Shown here: in pieces, positions 36,014 through 46,051 of the stretch | How positions within the stretch are numbered: the stretch's first letter is position 1 | How the letters are laid out: every line of letters begins with the position of its first letter | DNA from: Bacillus sp. NTK074B | GTDB taxonomy: Bacteria > Bacillota > Bacilli > Bacillales > Bacillaceae_B | NCBI RefSeq assembly: GCF_017303375.1 | Contig: NZ_JAFKOH010000006.1 | Span: 124,001 to 188,000, forward strand | Length of the DNA stretch: 64,000 nucleotides | Direction: 5' to 3' | The notes under the pieces: model-generated | Databases searched by the model: none | What the model saw: the letters and a program-made list of their open reading frames with translations, nothing else | What the model was told of the DNA's origin: nothing | Program-made: the position numbers and the translations under genes

Positions 36014-36799
36014 TCAGATTTCCATTTCCCAACGCTCCGCTTGCGTCTGTTTCAACTGTTTCTCCGTTTCTTCCGGGTATACCGTACGGAATTTATGATT
36101 TTCTGCGGGGATGATTTCAATCATCTTTTGGATCATGTCTTCAGGATCAAACTGATCTTCCAATCCTTTCTGCTGTTCCAAGATATCTTCCTTGCGGGTG
36201 AAGTTCTTTTCATCGTCGAACCACTTCCAAATCTCTTCACCGCTCCGTTTATTGAATCCGGTTTCGAATGCACCGGGATTGATGGTCGCGACCTTCACAC
36301 CGAATTCTTCAAGCTCTGATTTCAAGGTTTGGGCAATCCCTTCCACAGCATGCTTGGTTGCCGTATAGGGACCGACATAAGGCGTTGCAGAGATCCCGGC
36401 CATGGAACTCATGAACACGATTTTCCCGCTGCCTTTCTTCACAAGCTTCTGTGCGGCCAATTGAACCGTTTCCAGGGTGGCGAACACATTCACTTCAAAG
36501 AGGGCCCGAAAACGATCCATCGGCACTTCCCCGAGTGGTCCCCCTTCATTGATGGCCGCATTGGCTACGAAGACATCGAACTCATACTTCGATATTTGCT
36601 CGCGATCTCTTGGATTCGTTATATCAAGCTTAAATACCTCCATATTCAATCCTTGTTCCTCCGCTTCTCTCATTAGATCGGTCTTTTGAGAGGTAAGCTC
36701 TGTCGTCGCAATGACACGGTGGCCCTTTTTTGCAAGACCAAGTGATGCTCCCTTGGCGAGACCGCTTCCCGCGCCAGTGATGAAAATTGTTTTACCCAT
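36014..36799 (-). CDS. short-chain dehydrogenase/reductase
   Basis: 261 residues. Motifs are ITGAGSGLAKGASLGLAKKG (nucleotide loop), NAAIN in place of NNAG, MSSMAGISATP with the catalytic Ser, and YTATKHAVEG (Tyr-x-x-x-Lys). The cofactor acid after beta-2 is replaced by TTE, so NADPH use is possible. The C-terminus has HKFRTVYPEETEKQLKQTQA, seen in ketoreductase-like proteins. Substrate unknown; no obvious pathway neighbours. Confidence 0.92.
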   Translation of the reverse strand: MGKTIFITGAGSGLAKGASLGLAKKGHRVIATTELTSQKTDLMREAEEQGLNMEVFKLDITNPRDREQISKYEFDVFVANAAINEGGPLGEVPMDRFRALFEVNVFATLETVQLAAQKLVKKGSGKIVFMSSMAGISATPYVGPYTATKHAVEGIAQTLKSELEEFGVKVATINPGAFETGFNKRSGEEIWKWFDDEKNFTRKEDILEQQKGLEDQFDPEDMIQKMIEIIPAENHKFRTVYPEETEKQLKQTQAERWEMEI

Positions 36800-36871
36800 T
36801 CTGTTTCCTCCTTGGCAATCCAGTATAATATCTTCTTCCCTTTAACAGAATAAGTAAAACTTTTTCAAATC

Positions 36872-36902
36872 AAAAGGGACCGACTACGGATCGGTCCCTC
36901 CA
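36872..36902 (-). terminator. terminator of the nucleosidase lipoprotein gene
   Basis: GGGACCGATCC and GTCGGTCCC pair on the minus strand, followed by TTTTG. Confidence 0.85.
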
Positions 36903-36909
36903 TGATAAA

Positions 36910-37770
36910 TTACTTCATCTCGGCAATATACTCTTTCACCACTTCATATACATACCCCTGGTTCGCAGCTGCTGTTTCGGGATTGTACGATCCGCCGTTC
37001 GTTTTGTTATTTGACAAAACACGAATACCAAGGAAAGGCACATCATATGCCCCGGCGATTTGTGCCGCGGCTGCTCCTTCCATCTCTTCTACAGACGTAC
37101 CGTATTTCTCATGAAACCATTGGATGCGATCGACTTCGTTATTCCACACGTCTGCAGAACCGATCGTCCCTTCCACGACTTTCCCTTTTTTGTACATATC
37201 CTTTACGGCTTTGGCCGCAGCAAGTAAATCTTCATCTCCATCATAGTAACGAATTTTTTCTGCATCCGGGTCTTCCCCTGCACTACCCTCAGAGGCCATC
37301 AGGTCCATCGGTTTCCAGGCAGTCGGTTCGATGCCTTCCTCATCAGCCAGGTTGCCTGTTTTTAAAGAACCGAGATTCACGGTTCTTTCCCCTAATACGA
37401 TATCAAACACGTCCAGTTCCGGGTCATGGCCTCCGGATGTCCCTTGATTGATGATGGCGATGGGATTATATTTTTCAATGGCTACAGCCGTTGCCGCTGC
37501 CGTATTTTCCATTCCTTTTCCTGTCTTTGTCACGATGACCGGATAGTCATCCAACGTTCCTTTATAAAAAACAAACGAGCCGGATGTCTCTTCTTTCACA
37601 TGTTCAAGTTTCCCGGCAAATTTTTCAGCTTCGATTGGCATAGGACCCTGTATCATGATCGGCTGCTCTTCCTTTTTTTCCTTTGCTTCGGTTTGGGTCG
37701 AACTGCATCCGGTGAATACGGATAGTGCAAGTACAGATAGTGCTGTAAATGAGACCAACTTCTTTTTCAT
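36910..37770 (-). CDS. MTA/SAH nucleosidase-like lipoprotein (phosphorylase superfamily)
   Basis: 286 residues. A signal peptide with lipobox SVFTGC (Cys about 22) should anchor it outside the membrane. The mature part has nucleoside phosphorylase/nucleosidase hallmarks: VTKTGKGMENTAAATAVAIE, NQGTSGGHDPELDVFDIV, VEEMEGAAAAQIA (the ribose-binding Glu-Met-Glu) and GIRVLSNN. Cytosolic Pfs enzymes cleave methylthioadenosine and S-adenosylhomocysteine; an exported version would cleave extracellular purine nucleosides to free bases. That fits the guanine-class riboswitch in its leader: purine sensed inside would switch off scavenging. Confidence 0.9.
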   Translation of the reverse strand: MKKKLVSFTALSVLALSVFTGCSSTQTEAKEKKEEQPIMIQGPMPIEAEKFAGKLEHVKEETSGSFVFYKGTLDDYPVIVTKTGKGMENTAAATAVAIEKYNPIAIINQGTSGGHDPELDVFDIVLGERTVNLGSLKTGNLADEEGIEPTAWKPMDLMASEGSAGEDPDAEKIRYYDGDEDLLAAAKAVKDMYKKGKVVEGTIGSADVWNNEVDRIQWFHEKYGTSVEEMEGAAAAQIAGAYDVPFLGIRVLSNNKTNGGSYNPETAAANQGYVYEVVKEYIAEMK

Positions 37771-37825
37771 TTGAATCTCTCCCTTTTCTAGTTGATTGAG
37801 TCCCTCTGTCTGTTTAGGTCAAAAG

Positions 37826-37868
37826 AAAAAGACCTGGATTGGTAGAGTGATTCCTACATTCCAGACCT
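37826..37868 (-). terminator. riboswitch-controlled intrinsic terminator
   Basis: AGGTCTGGA and TCCAGGTCT pair (two G-U wobbles) around a partly paired loop and are followed by TTTTTC, between the aptamer and the start codon. Confidence 0.8.
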
Positions 37869-37922
37869 CCCGAAGTCAAAGTACGGGTAAACGACAAACA
37901 TGCCGAAAAACCGAACACCTTA

Positions 37923-37993
37923 ACTCGTAGTCTAGTTCTTATAATGGGAACCAGGTAGAAACGCTCAGACCGTATTACCGAGGATATACGAGT
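37923..37993 (-). promoter_or_regulatory. purine riboswitch, guanine class
   Basis: On the minus strand the 71-nt aptamer opens with ACTCGTATATCC and closes with GACTACGAGT (P1: ACTCGTA/TACGAGT). P2 and P3 follow the usual layout, with the invariant J2/3 stretch GCGTTTCTACC and the L2 and L3 loops in place. The specificity nucleotide before the closing UACGAG is C (GAC-UACGAG), which selects guanine or hypoxanthine over adenine. A terminator follows, so ligand binding should switch the lipoprotein gene off. Confidence 0.92.
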
Positions 37994-38187
37994 AACGCTA
38001 TGTAATTGTGTTACGGTGTTACTATAACAAAACCTATTAGTAAATTCAACAAAAATACGAATTTTATTTAAATAAACAGTTTTAATGTTCGTGTTTTATA
38101 GAATCTCTTTCTTTCGCAGGGTAAGCGGATAATTTGAAATCCAAAGACAGAATACTATAATAAAAGAAAAATGATGAGGTGTAGAAT

Positions 38188-39087
38188 ATGAAAATCGGAC
38201 TTATTGGATTAGGTGATATTGCGAAAAAAGCCTACCTGCCTGTTCTTTCAGAAAAAGAAGGTATCGAGCTCGTGCTTTGTACCAGAAACGAAGAAACCCT
38301 ACATAAACTGGCTGACCAATATCGAATCGAACACCGGGTTCGACATGTGGAAGAATTGATTGCGGAGAATATCGACGCAGCCTTCGTGAGCACGGCCACA
38401 GACGCCCACTTTGAGATAACGGAAAAGCTCCTTGAGAATGATGTTCATGTGTACATAGACAAACCGATTTCACTGAACTTACATGAAACCGAACGGATCA
38501 TTCAACTCGCGAAAGACAGCGGTAAGATTGCCATGGTTGGATTCAACCGACGGTTCATTCCGAAGGTGAAAGAACTTAAAGAGCATGGAAAACCGAGCTT
38601 CCTATTGATGCAGAAAAATAGATTTGCGGCACCGGACGAGCCAAGAAGATTCGTCGTCGAAGATTTCATTCATGTCGTAGACACTCTCCGCTTCCTGATG
38701 GTTTCAGAGGTGAAGGATGTAAAGGTTCAGTTCCTAAAAAAAGGAGACATCCTTCATCATCTCATCATCCAGCTGATCGGTGAAGACTGTACAGCTGTCG
38801 GGATCATGAACCGTGATGGCGGTGTAACGGAAGAAATCATCGAATACTCTGCGGGTCATCACAAATATGTCGTCAACAGCCTTGTGGAGACAACCCATTA
38901 TCACAACAAGCAAAAGAGCATTTCTTCCTTTGGAGACTGGGAGCCGACACTTTACAAACGAGGGTTCTATGACTTGGTCGAACACTTTATACATTGTGTA
39001 GAACACGGAAAGAATCCAGATCCATCCATCGAGGACTCTCTGGTCACCCATGAGATCTGTGAACGAATCGTCGGTATGATCCAATAA
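38188..39087 (+). CDS. Gfo/Idh/MocA family oxidoreductase
   Basis: 299 residues. The N-terminal Rossmann domain is MKIGLIGLGDIAKKAYLPVL; then the family motif YIDKPISLNLHETERI contains the EKP-type lysine (here DKP), and GFNRRFIPK follows. The C-terminal alpha/beta domain binds the substrate (EDFIHVVDTLRFL has the conserved His). These enzymes oxidise sugars, inositols or related polyols with NAD(P). Single gene, substrate unknown. ATGAGGTG precedes the ATG. Confidence 0.92.
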   Translation: MKIGLIGLGDIAKKAYLPVLSEKEGIELVLCTRNEETLHKLADQYRIEHRVRHVEELIAENIDAAFVSTATDAHFEITEKLLENDVHVYIDKPISLNLHETERIIQLAKDSGKIAMVGFNRRFIPKVKELKEHGKPSFLLMQKNRFAAPDEPRRFVVEDFIHVVDTLRFLMVSEVKDVKVQFLKKGDILHHLIIQLIGEDCTAVGIMNRDGGVTEEIIEYSAGHHKYVVNSLVETTHYHNKQKSISSFGDWEPTLYKRGFYDLVEHFIHCVEHGKNPDPSIEDSLVTHEICERIVGMIQ

Positions 39088-39090
39088 ATA

Positions 39091-39116
39091 GAAGACGGGG
39101 TTGTTTCCCGTTCTTC
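39091..39116 (+). terminator. terminator of the Gfo/Idh/MocA gene
   Basis: GAAGACGGG and CCCGTTCTTC form a stem right after the stop. A second, longer hairpin (39129-39183, around CCCGGAAGGAACAC and GTGTCCTACCGGG) follows and could serve both strands. Confidence 0.7.
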
Positions 39117-39189
39117 ATTCATTCCCAGAAGACAAAAGCCCGGAAGGAACACACTATCGGTGTCCTACCGGGAACGCGCTTTTGAAGTA

Positions 39190-39203
39190 GAGGGACGGAC
39201 CTT
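39190..39203. repeat. single left-type arm of the dispersed element
   Basis: gagggacggacctt lies between convergent genes. At the expected distance only aactccctttta remains, which may be a decayed right arm. Confidence 0.78.
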
Positions 39204-39260
39204 CTGGATGGAGGTTCCAATCCACTGTTTCCGTTTCAGAAGAACATCTCGAACTCCCTT

Positions 39261-40757
39261 TTAGAATGGAGGACAACTCTCTACCTTCAACCAATGTTCA
39301 GACTGTTCGACTTCCCCCGCTAATTGAAGAAGCAAATCTTCTCTCCCCTTCGCTGCCATCACCTGTACTCCAATGGGTAGCCCCTCCGAAGTCCGATGTA
39401 ATGGAAGTGACATGGCTGGCTGTCCTGTTAAGTTTGCCAACTGAGTAAAAGGAGTGCGCATCAGGTTTTTTTGTGCAATTTGATCCACTATCCCCACCCT
39501 CTTTAATAGGCTTCCGAGGCCCAACCTGCTCACTGTTCCCATCAATAGTCTTTCAGAGGTGGTAGGCTCCAATTCACCTATCTTGGCTGGTGGGAAGGCC
39601 GTTGTAGGTGTCACATACATATCATAGGTTTCATGAAAGCATTCCATTTGAAAGGCTGCTTTATCCCATTCCCTTAGTCCGAGAACAAATTCCTCAGCCG
39701 TTGTGGCTCTCCCAAGCATACCCAGAAGCCAAGTTGACGCTTCTACATCGTTCATTGTAGCCTTTCGTCCAAGTGTTTCTTCAAGGGACGTTAGTATGGC
39801 CGCTGTTTCGCCAAAATACATGGTTAAATAACTTCTCGCTATTTTCTGTCCATCTACCGGAACTTCTTTTTCTTCCACAATGTGGCCCATTCCTTCCAGC
39901 ATTTTAGCCGCTTTCAAAACGGCACTTTCACATTCCGGGTGAAGCTTCGTTCCTATTGGGGATTTAGTCGTATAAGCGATTCTTAATTTCTGTCCCAGCG
40001 GAGTGTGACATGCCCGAAGATAGTTCCCCTCGAAAGGAGGAGCATAGAATGCTGCCGATTTCTCATGGATTCGTAACTCATCCAGCATGGCTGCGCTATC
40101 CCTGACCGACTTTGTCAAGACATGTTCTACAGAAGCACCCTGCCACGCTCTACCATAGGTAGGTCCTACGGGGGTTCGTCCTCTGGTTGGTTTCAAGCCG
40201 AATAAGCCGCAATAGGCAGCAGGGATTCGAATCGAACCTCCTCCATCGTTAGCACCGGCGATCGGGACTATTCCGGAGGCAACTGCGGCCGCTGAACCTC
40301 CACTCGAACCACCGGGTGTATAAAAAGGATTCCACGGGTTCTTTGTCGCCCCATAATGGGTTGGCTCTGTCACAGCAACCAATGCAAATTCAGGTACATT
40401 CGTTTGCCCCAGGATAACCACTCCCGCCTCCTTTAATCTCCTCGTATACTCTGAATCCGCTTTCGCTTGATATGCCTGAAGGGATCTTGAGCCTGCAGTA
40501 AGGGGCTCACCCTTGATTTCCTGGGTTATATCTTTCAATAACATCGGTACACCGGCGAAAGCTCCAGTCAGTTCTTTGTCTGCAGTATTTCTCGCCTGTT
40601 CATACATTTTGTGAATGACGGCATTTAAAGCTGGATTTTTTGTCTCTATTTGCGTAATGGCTTCTTCTACCAATTCTTTCGGATGAACTTCTTTTTTCTT
40701 CACGAGCTCTGCTAATCCTAAACCGTCGTATTCTTTATATCGAAAGCCTTCCACCAT
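39261..40757 (-). CDS. amidase (amidase-signature family)
   Basis: 498 residues. The Ser-cisSer-Lys triad is visible: Lys in [10 protein letters not shown], cis-Ser in the signature [20 protein letters not shown], and the nucleophile in [20 protein letters not shown]. Enzymes of this family hydrolyse amides ranging from acylamino acids to nylon oligomers. It is not GatA: there are no gatC or gatB neighbours. Substrate unknown. It diverges from nei. Confidence 0.93.
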   Translation of the reverse strand: MVEGFRYKEYDGLGLAELVKKKEVHPKELVEEAITQIETKNPALNAVIHKMYEQARNTADKELTGAFAGVPMLLKDITQEIKGEPLTAGSRSLQAYQAKADSEYTRRLKEAGVVILGQTNVPEFALVAVTEPTHYGATKNPWNPFYTPGGSSGGSAAAVASGIVPIAGANDGGGSIRIPAAYCGLFGLKPTRGRTPVGPTYGRAWQGASVEHVLTKSVRDSAAMLDELRIHEKSAAFYAPPFEGNYLRACHTPLGQKLRIAYTTKSPIGTKLHPECESAVLKAAKMLEGMGHIVEEKEVPVDGQKIARSYLTMYFGETAAILTSLEETLGRKATMNDVEASTWLLGMLGRATTAEEFVLGLREWDKAAFQMECFHETYDMYVTPTTAFPPAKIGELEPTTSERLLMGTVSRLGLGSLLKRVGIVDQIAQKNLMRTPFTQLANLTGQPAMSLPLHRTSEGLPIGVQVMAAKGREDLLLQLAGEVEQSEHWLKVESCPPF

Positions 40758-40854
40758 GCTCCCCCCTATTAACGATGTATATATGACTTTCTACGTGATG
40801 GAAGAATTCACCTTTTTATCCCCTTAATTAGTTCACTAGGGGCAAAACACAGGG

Positions 40855-40876
40855 TGTAACCTATCCGAATGTTACA
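40855..40876. promoter_or_regulatory. dyad TGTAAC-N10-GTTACA between amidase and nei
   Basis: TGTAAC (40855-40860) faces GTTACA (40871-40876) in the divergent spacer, 47 bases before nei. It could be an operator; no regulator gene is nearby to support it. Confidence 0.35.
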
Positions 40877-40923
40877 TCCTTTAAAAAACAGGGAACAACT
40901 ATACTAAAAAAGGAGAAACCACC

Positions 40924-41748
40924 ATGCCAGAAGGTCCCGAAATCAGAAGAGCCGCCGATACCATTGAGCAAGCTCTTAAAAATAAAACTGTACAGGATAT
41001 CTATTTTGCCTTCCCCCATTTGAAAGGGTACGAAGACCTGTTAACGGGGGCAATCGTGTCAAGGGTGGATACGAAGGGAAAGGCCATGCTCATCCGCTTT
41101 GATAACGGCTACACGATTTACTCCCACAATCAGCTCTATGGAAAATGGTATGTCCGGAAATCCTACAACTATCCAAAAACAAACAGACAGCTCCGCCTTG
41201 CTTTGCATAACGACAGGAAATCGGCAATCCTCTACAGTGCATCGGATATTGAAGTCCTCCGTGATGAGGAAGTGCCGGAGCATCCGTTCATTTCAAAGGT
41301 GGGACCAGATCTATTAAGCGAAAAGGTAACAGCAGATGATTTAATCGATCAGATGAAGGACAAGCAGTTCCGAAACCGTAAATGGGCGATTCTATTATTG
41401 GACCAGGGCTTTGTAGCCGGAATCGGAAATTATTTAAGATCAGAAATTATGTTCACCTCAGGTATCCATCCTTCCCTTCGACCGATTGATTGCCCGCGGG
41501 ATCAGTTAGAGAAAGCGGCTGAAAGCATCATCCATTTAATGAAGCAATCCTATGAAACGGGAGGGATCACGAATGATCTTGAACTCGCCAACAAGTTGAA
41601 ATCACAAGGAGTGGAACGTTCCCGTTATCGCCACTGGGTATTCAACCGTGAAGGGGCATCATGCTTCATATGCGGAAGTGAAATCAAGAAGACCGTTGCA
41701 GCTTCGAGGAGACTGTACTTTTGTCCGGTTTGTCAAAAATCACCGTAA
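40924..41748 (+). CDS. nei: endonuclease VIII-type DNA glycosylase
   Basis: 274 residues. It starts MPEGPEIRRAADTIEQALKN; Pro2-Glu3 form the catalytic N-terminus. The H2TH region includes LLDQGFVAGIGNYLRSEIMF, and the C-terminal zinc finger is CFICG followed by YFCPVC. The I-R-R-A-A-D opening and LLLDQGFVAGIGNYLR place it with Nei, which excises oxidised pyrimidines by base excision repair, not with Fpg/MutM. AAGGAG precedes the ATG. Single gene. Confidence 0.94.
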   Translation: MPEGPEIRRAADTIEQALKNKTVQDIYFAFPHLKGYEDLLTGAIVSRVDTKGKAMLIRFDNGYTIYSHNQLYGKWYVRKSYNYPKTNRQLRLALHNDRKSAILYSASDIEVLRDEEVPEHPFISKVGPDLLSEKVTADDLIDQMKDKQFRNRKWAILLLDQGFVAGIGNYLRSEIMFTSGIHPSLRPIDCPRDQLEKAAESIIHLMKQSYETGGITNDLELANKLKSQGVERSRYRHWVFNREGASCFICGSEIKKTVAASRRLYFCPVCQKSP

Positions 41749-41752
41749 GAAG

Positions 41753-41787
41753 AGCCCATTCAAGCTGTTTATGGCTAGAATGGGCTT
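41753..41787 (+). terminator. terminator of nei
   Basis: AGCCCATTC and GAATGGGCT form a 9-bp stem followed by TT. Confidence 0.8.
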
Positions 41788-41831
41788 TCACGTATTACAT
41801 ACACACAATTGATAATCCTTTATAAGGAACT

Positions 41832-41866
41832 AAAAAAAGCTCAGAATCAAATGACTCCGAGCTTTT
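41832..41866 (-). terminator. terminator of the quinone-oxidoreductase-like gene
   Basis: AAAAGCTCGGAGTC and GATTCTGAGCTTTT pair with one mismatch; TTTTTTT is on the minus-strand 3' side. Confidence 0.88.
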
Positions 41867-41876
41867 CGTGTAGCGA

Positions 41877-42911
41877 TTATGGAAGTAATAGAATCTTCCC
41901 CAGTTTTCCTGAATGTTTAAAATACGTTTGTGCTTCCCCTGCCTTTTCCAGGGGATAGGTCCGATCAATGACCGGCTTGATTTTGCCTTCAGAGATCGCA
42001 TCAAGCATCCGTTTGAACTCTTCTCTTGTGCCCAGGACCGAGCCATAAAATGTGATGTGCTTTAGATAAAGGCTTCTGAAGTCGAGTTCAGTTATCTGAC
42101 CACCGGCAGAGCCTGATATGCAGAATTTCCCACCTTTTTTTAATACTTCCAGGGAAGTTGAAAACAATGCGTCTCCGACAACATCCAATACGGAATCCAC
42201 CGGACCACCATTTACTTCTATTATTTCTTCAGCAAGGGTTGGTGACTTATAGGACAGTACATGAGTGGCACCAAGTTCTTTCACTTTACTTTCCAACTCC
42301 AAGTTCCCAACGATCGCGATGACCGTTGAACCGTAAACATTTGAAGCGATTTGTACATTCAATGACCCTACACCTCCATTGGCGCCCGTTACAACGATCG
42401 TTTCAGAGGGTTTTGCCTTGATCTGTTCCACCATATGCCAGGCCGTCAAACCGCTGACGGAAAACACAGCACTTTCTTCAAATGTAGACAGAGGCATATC
42501 ATAACAGAGTTCAGAGGGCCAGACGACATACTCTGCATATCCTCCGTCATATTCGGACCCAATGAAAGACATATCGTCAGAAATATGTTCGCTGCCTTCC
42601 TTACCTCTTGAAGTAAAAGGGAAAAGGACAACCGCCTTCCCCACCAACGTTTCTGGAACATCGGCCCCCACTTCTACGATTTCACCTGTGATATCCGATC
42701 CTGGAATTCTTGGGAACTGGACTCCTTCAGGACGCCAGCCAGACTTCTCTTCAGTTCCATAAGCGCCTTCTCTCATCCAGATTTCAGTATTGTTGATGGC
42801 ACATGCCTTTACTTTGACCAGGACTTCACCCTTTTGTGGTGTCGGAACCGCTATCTCCACTACCGAGAGCTTGTCTACATCTCCATATCCCGTCACTTGC
42901 ACAGCCTTCAT
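41877..42911 (-). CDS. medium-chain dehydrogenase/quinone oxidoreductase-like protein
   Basis: 344 residues. A GroES-like half (MKAVQVTGYGDVDKLSVVEI, VKVKACAINNTEIWMREG, IPGSDITGEIVEVGADV) and a Rossmann half (TIVVTGANGGVGSLNVQIAS). The zinc-site Cys and His residues of alcohol dehydrogenases are absent (CAINNTE), so this is a zinc-independent NADPH:quinone reductase/crotonase-type member. Substrate unknown. Together with selO it reads leftward with a 42-base gap, so the two may share a transcript. Confidence 0.92.
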   Translation of the reverse strand: MKAVQVTGYGDVDKLSVVEIAVPTPQKGEVLVKVKACAINNTEIWMREGAYGTEEKSGWRPEGVQFPRIPGSDITGEIVEVGADVPETLVGKAVVLFPFTSRGKEGSEHISDDMSFIGSEYDGGYAEYVVWPSELCYDMPLSTFEESAVFSVSGLTAWHMVEQIKAKPSETIVVTGANGGVGSLNVQIASNVYGSTVIAIVGNLELESKVKELGATHVLSYKSPTLAEEIIEVNGGPVDSVLDVVGDALFSTSLEVLKKGGKFCISGSAGGQITELDFRSLYLKHITFYGSVLGTREEFKRMLDAISEGKIKPVIDRTYPLEKAGEAQTYFKHSGKLGKILLLP

Positions 42912-42953
42912 TAGTCATCACCTTTCTTCATTTTCGTATCTTCCACTAACACA

Positions 42954-44399
42954 TCACGTTCCGCAATACGTACGATACGGTCGACGGGATGGGACAGGAA
43001 GCGTACAATATTCATCCTGTTCCGGTGAGTAAGCGTACGGATTTTTCAACACAGCCAGTAGCCGGTCCATCACGCTGAAATCGTTCTTTTCGACAGCAGC
43101 CTGCAATGCTTCTTCCACCCGGTGATTACGTGGAATAACCGAAGGGTTGCTGCTCTTCATCAGCTTCAATGAGTCGTCCTTCGATTCTTCCTGCCTGCCA
43201 CGTCTTGTATCCCATCGCTCTTTCCAATCGGAAAATTCTGCCGTTTTGAAGACGACTGACTCTTCATTGCCGAGCGCCAGGCTGCGAAACGTATTGGTAT
43301 AGTCTGCTTGATTTCCCTTCATTACATGCAGTAAATCCTCTGCAAGAGCACGGTCTCCTTCTTCCTTATTAAATAATCCAAGCTTTGCTCTCATACCTTC
43401 CAGCCAGTGTGCCTCATAAAGCTTCGGAAATTCAAGGACGGCATCCTGTGCAATCTTAAGGGAGTCTTCCTGTTCATCATGAAGGATCGGCAGCAGGCTC
43501 TCGGCAAAACGGGCAAGATTCCAGCCGGCGATCGGCGGTTGATTTACGTAGGCATATCGACCTTGTGTATCTATCGAGCTGAAGACCGTTTTCGGATCAT
43601 ACGTATCCATAAAGGCACAAGGTCCGTAATCGATCGTTTCTCCGCTTATCGTCATATTGTCCGTGTTCATCACCCCGTGGATGAATCCGACCATCTGCCA
43701 CTTGGAAATGAGGGCAGCCTGACGTTTGATCACTTTCTGCAACAGGTGCAGATAGGGATTCTCTGCCTCCAAACCTTCAGGGTAATGTCGCTTAAGGGCA
43801 TAGTCGGCAAGGGCACGCAGGTCATCTGCCTCACCGAATCTGGAAGCAAATTGGAACGTTCCGACACGGAGATGACTCGCTGCCACCCTTGTCAGAACCG
43901 CACCTTCCTGCTCTGTTTCCCGGTAAATCGGTTCTCCCGTAGTCACCACTGCCAGACTTCGGGTCGTAGGGATCCCGAGTCCATGCATCGCTTCACTGAT
44001 GATGTGTTCCCGTAGCATGGGACCGAGACCCGCGCGACCATCCCCTCCACGGGAATAGGAAGTGCTCCCACCACCTTTCAACTGGATATCGAACCGCCCA
44101 CCACTAGGCGTAATCTGTTCCCCGATCAGGACCGCACGCCCGTCCCCCAGCATGTTAAAGTGACCAAATTGATGCCCGGCATAGGCCTGGGCAAGGGGGG
44201 CTGCACCCGTTGGGATATCATTGCCGGATAAAACCCCGGCTGAAAGCTTCCTTGCATCCAACCCTAACGATTCCGCCACCTCTCCGTTCAACACCACTAA
44301 CTGTGGTGAACGCACGGGAGTGGGATTCTGCCGGGTGAAAAACGCCCCTGGAAGGCTGGTAAAACTGTTATCGAGATTCCAACCTGCATTATTTCCCAT
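42954..44399 (-). CDS. selO: protein adenylyltransferase SelO (YdiU/UPF0061)
   Basis: 481 residues from the ATG at 44399, eight bases after GAGGAGGAG; the ATG at 44432 would add 11 unrelated residues. SelO motifs are [40 protein letters not shown], then [15 protein letters not shown] and the inverted-pseudokinase metal site [20 protein letters not shown]. SelO AMPylates proteins in redox stress. The C-terminus ends in a short Arg/Tyr/Cys-rich tail without a Sec codon. Confidence 0.95.
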   Translation of the reverse strand: MGNNAGWNLDNSFTSLPGAFFTRQNPTPVRSPQLVVLNGEVAESLGLDARKLSAGVLSGNDIPTGAAPLAQAYAGHQFGHFNMLGDGRAVLIGEQITPSGGRFDIQLKGGGSTSYSRGGDGRAGLGPMLREHIISEAMHGLGIPTTRSLAVVTTGEPIYRETEQEGAVLTRVAASHLRVGTFQFASRFGEADDLRALADYALKRHYPEGLEAENPYLHLLQKVIKRQAALISKWQMVGFIHGVMNTDNMTISGETIDYGPCAFMDTYDPKTVFSSIDTQGRYAYVNQPPIAGWNLARFAESLLPILHDEQEDSLKIAQDAVLEFPKLYEAHWLEGMRAKLGLFNKEEGDRALAEDLLHVMKGNQADYTNTFRSLALGNEESVVFKTAEFSDWKERWDTRRGRQEESKDDSLKLMKSSNPSVIPRNHRVEEALQAAVEKNDFSVMDRLLAVLKNPYAYSPEQDEYCTLPVPSRRPYRTYCGT

Positions 44400-44429
44400 C
44401 GTCTCATCTCCTCCTCTTCGTAAATAAAA

Positions 44430-44461
44430 CAAAAAATCATAGACCCTCTATGATTTTTTGT
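44430..44461 (-). terminator. terminator of the amino acid permease gene
   Basis: AAAAAATCATAGA and TCTATGATTTTTT form a perfect 13-bp stem; the T-run is on both sides. Confidence 0.9.
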
Positions 44462-44502
44462 AAAGTTCTCTGTTCTCTCATTCATTATAGCGCTACTATC
44501 CT

Positions 44503-45897
44503 TTAATGTCCTTTATGACCCCTGCGGAAAACACCCCAATAAGACAGATAAATCACAAGGATCAACCCTAATGAAATGAACAATCCGATCCGATGATTGG
44601 CATGGACCATAGCTCCTGAAATCGCGAGAAGAATCAGACCGATGCCAACATAAGAGGTATAAGGATAGCCGAACATCTTGAATTTTCCATTTGACGCATC
44701 ATAGGAAGGATGTAGCTTGATATGGGACACAAGGATGATCACCCAATTCAGGATCAACATGACCCCTGCGGCTGTGGTGATGTATTCATACACTTCATCG
44801 GGCAGAAGGAAGGAGAACAGGATCGATACGCCAAGTCCAACTGCTGTAATCATCAAGGATTTCACTGCCACTCCCCGATCATTTTTTTTCGCAAATCCTT
44901 TCGGAGCGTCCCCATCCACTGCAAGAGAAATCATGACATTTGTGATTGAGAAGAGGGCCCCCACCATCGTCGAGAAAGCTGCACTGATGATGATGATGTT
45001 GAAGATTGAATCAAGGAACGGGATATGATAAGCCGAGAGTGCCGTAACAAACGGACTTTCCGTTTCATTGATCTTCGTCCATGACACCATGCTCATGACA
45101 AAAAACAAAGACAGGACATAGACCGTCACAAGTGAGAAAAGTGTTCCCTTCCCGGCCTTCGGAACGTCTTTTTTCTCCCTTAATTCATTGGACGCAATCC
45201 CCAGGACCGCAATTCCCCCAAAGGAGAAGAATACAAATATCAAGGCAGCCCACGTCCCTTTGATCCCCTCTGGCATAAAAGGAGAAATGCCTGCGTTCTT
45301 AGCGGATTCAAGCTCGGACGGCGTAATGATATGAAATAATAGCAGAGCACCGAACACAATAAAAATCAGCAATGTGGATAATTTTATCACAGCAAAAACC
45401 GATTCGATCCTCCCAAAGTTACTTGCACCCAAAAGGTTAATGGCAAACCCAAATGCAGCATAGATGACGGAAAAGATCCATAGCGGAATCTGCGGAAACC
45501 AAAATTGGGTGAATGTTGATAATGCCACAATTTCACTGGACATGATCAGAATGCCGGAAATCCAGTACATCCATCCGGAGATAAATCCGAACGAATGGCC
45601 AAACGCTTTCTTGGCGTAGATGCGAAATGTCCCTTTTTGAGGATCATTCGTAATCATTTCTGCCAGGGCACTGAACACAAAATAAGCTGTCACCCCTGCG
45701 ATGACATAATCGATCAGGATGGAAGGTCCCGCCGTCTTAATTGATAACCCTGTCCCAAGGAAAAACCCAGCCCCAATGACGGATCCGATGCCGATCAGGG
45801 AAAGCTGCCACCAGCTTAGCTTTGTTCCCTTTCGTTTCTTGCGCTTCTTGTGTTGATGATGAGCAACCGTCTGAGTCAATAAATGCTCGTCTTTCAT
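44503..45897 (-). CDS. amino acid permease, APC superfamily
   Basis: 464 residues with 12 membrane helices after a Lys/His-rich cytoplasmic start (HHQHKKRKKRKG). TM1 has the APC glycine motif LIGIGSVIGAGFFLGTGLSI, and the loop after TM3 and TM8 sequences (GIAVLGIASNELREKKDVPK) match the amino acid transporter branch. It is probably an H+-coupled importer; the amino acid is not evident. Monocistronic. Confidence 0.92.
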   Translation of the reverse strand: MKDEHLLTQTVAHHQHKKRKKRKGTKLSWWQLSLIGIGSVIGAGFFLGTGLSIKTAGPSILIDYVIAGVTAYFVFSALAEMITNDPQKGTFRIYAKKAFGHSFGFISGWMYWISGILIMSSEIVALSTFTQFWFPQIPLWIFSVIYAAFGFAINLLGASNFGRIESVFAVIKLSTLLIFIVFGALLLFHIITPSELESAKNAGISPFMPEGIKGTWAALIFVFFSFGGIAVLGIASNELREKKDVPKAGKGTLFSLVTVYVLSLFFVMSMVSWTKINETESPFVTALSAYHIPFLDSIFNIIIISAAFSTMVGALFSITNVMISLAVDGDAPKGFAKKNDRGVAVKSLMITAVGLGVSILFSFLLPDEVYEYITTAAGVMLILNWVIILVSHIKLHPSYDASNGKFKMFGYPYTSYVGIGLILLAISGAMVHANHRIGLFISLGLILVIYLSYWGVFRRGHKGH

Positions 45898-46051
45898 TCC
45901 ATCACCCTTTCGTATGATTCACATACTCATAGGATTTTCATCGACTCGGTTAACTATTCAAACTGCCACTTCCACAGAATTAACATTATTGTAAAAATTA
46001 AAATTATTTTGAAATTTTCGTAATGTGCCGTTATACTAATTCTAAAAGAGG

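Noticed and set aside
35970..36902. GGGACC-containing hairpins at 35970 and 36872 as members of the dispersed repeat family
   Set aside because: Their stems differ (GGACCGA, GGGTC) and carry T-runs; they are ordinary terminators. The word ACCGTCCCGA near 35370 is also not a match.
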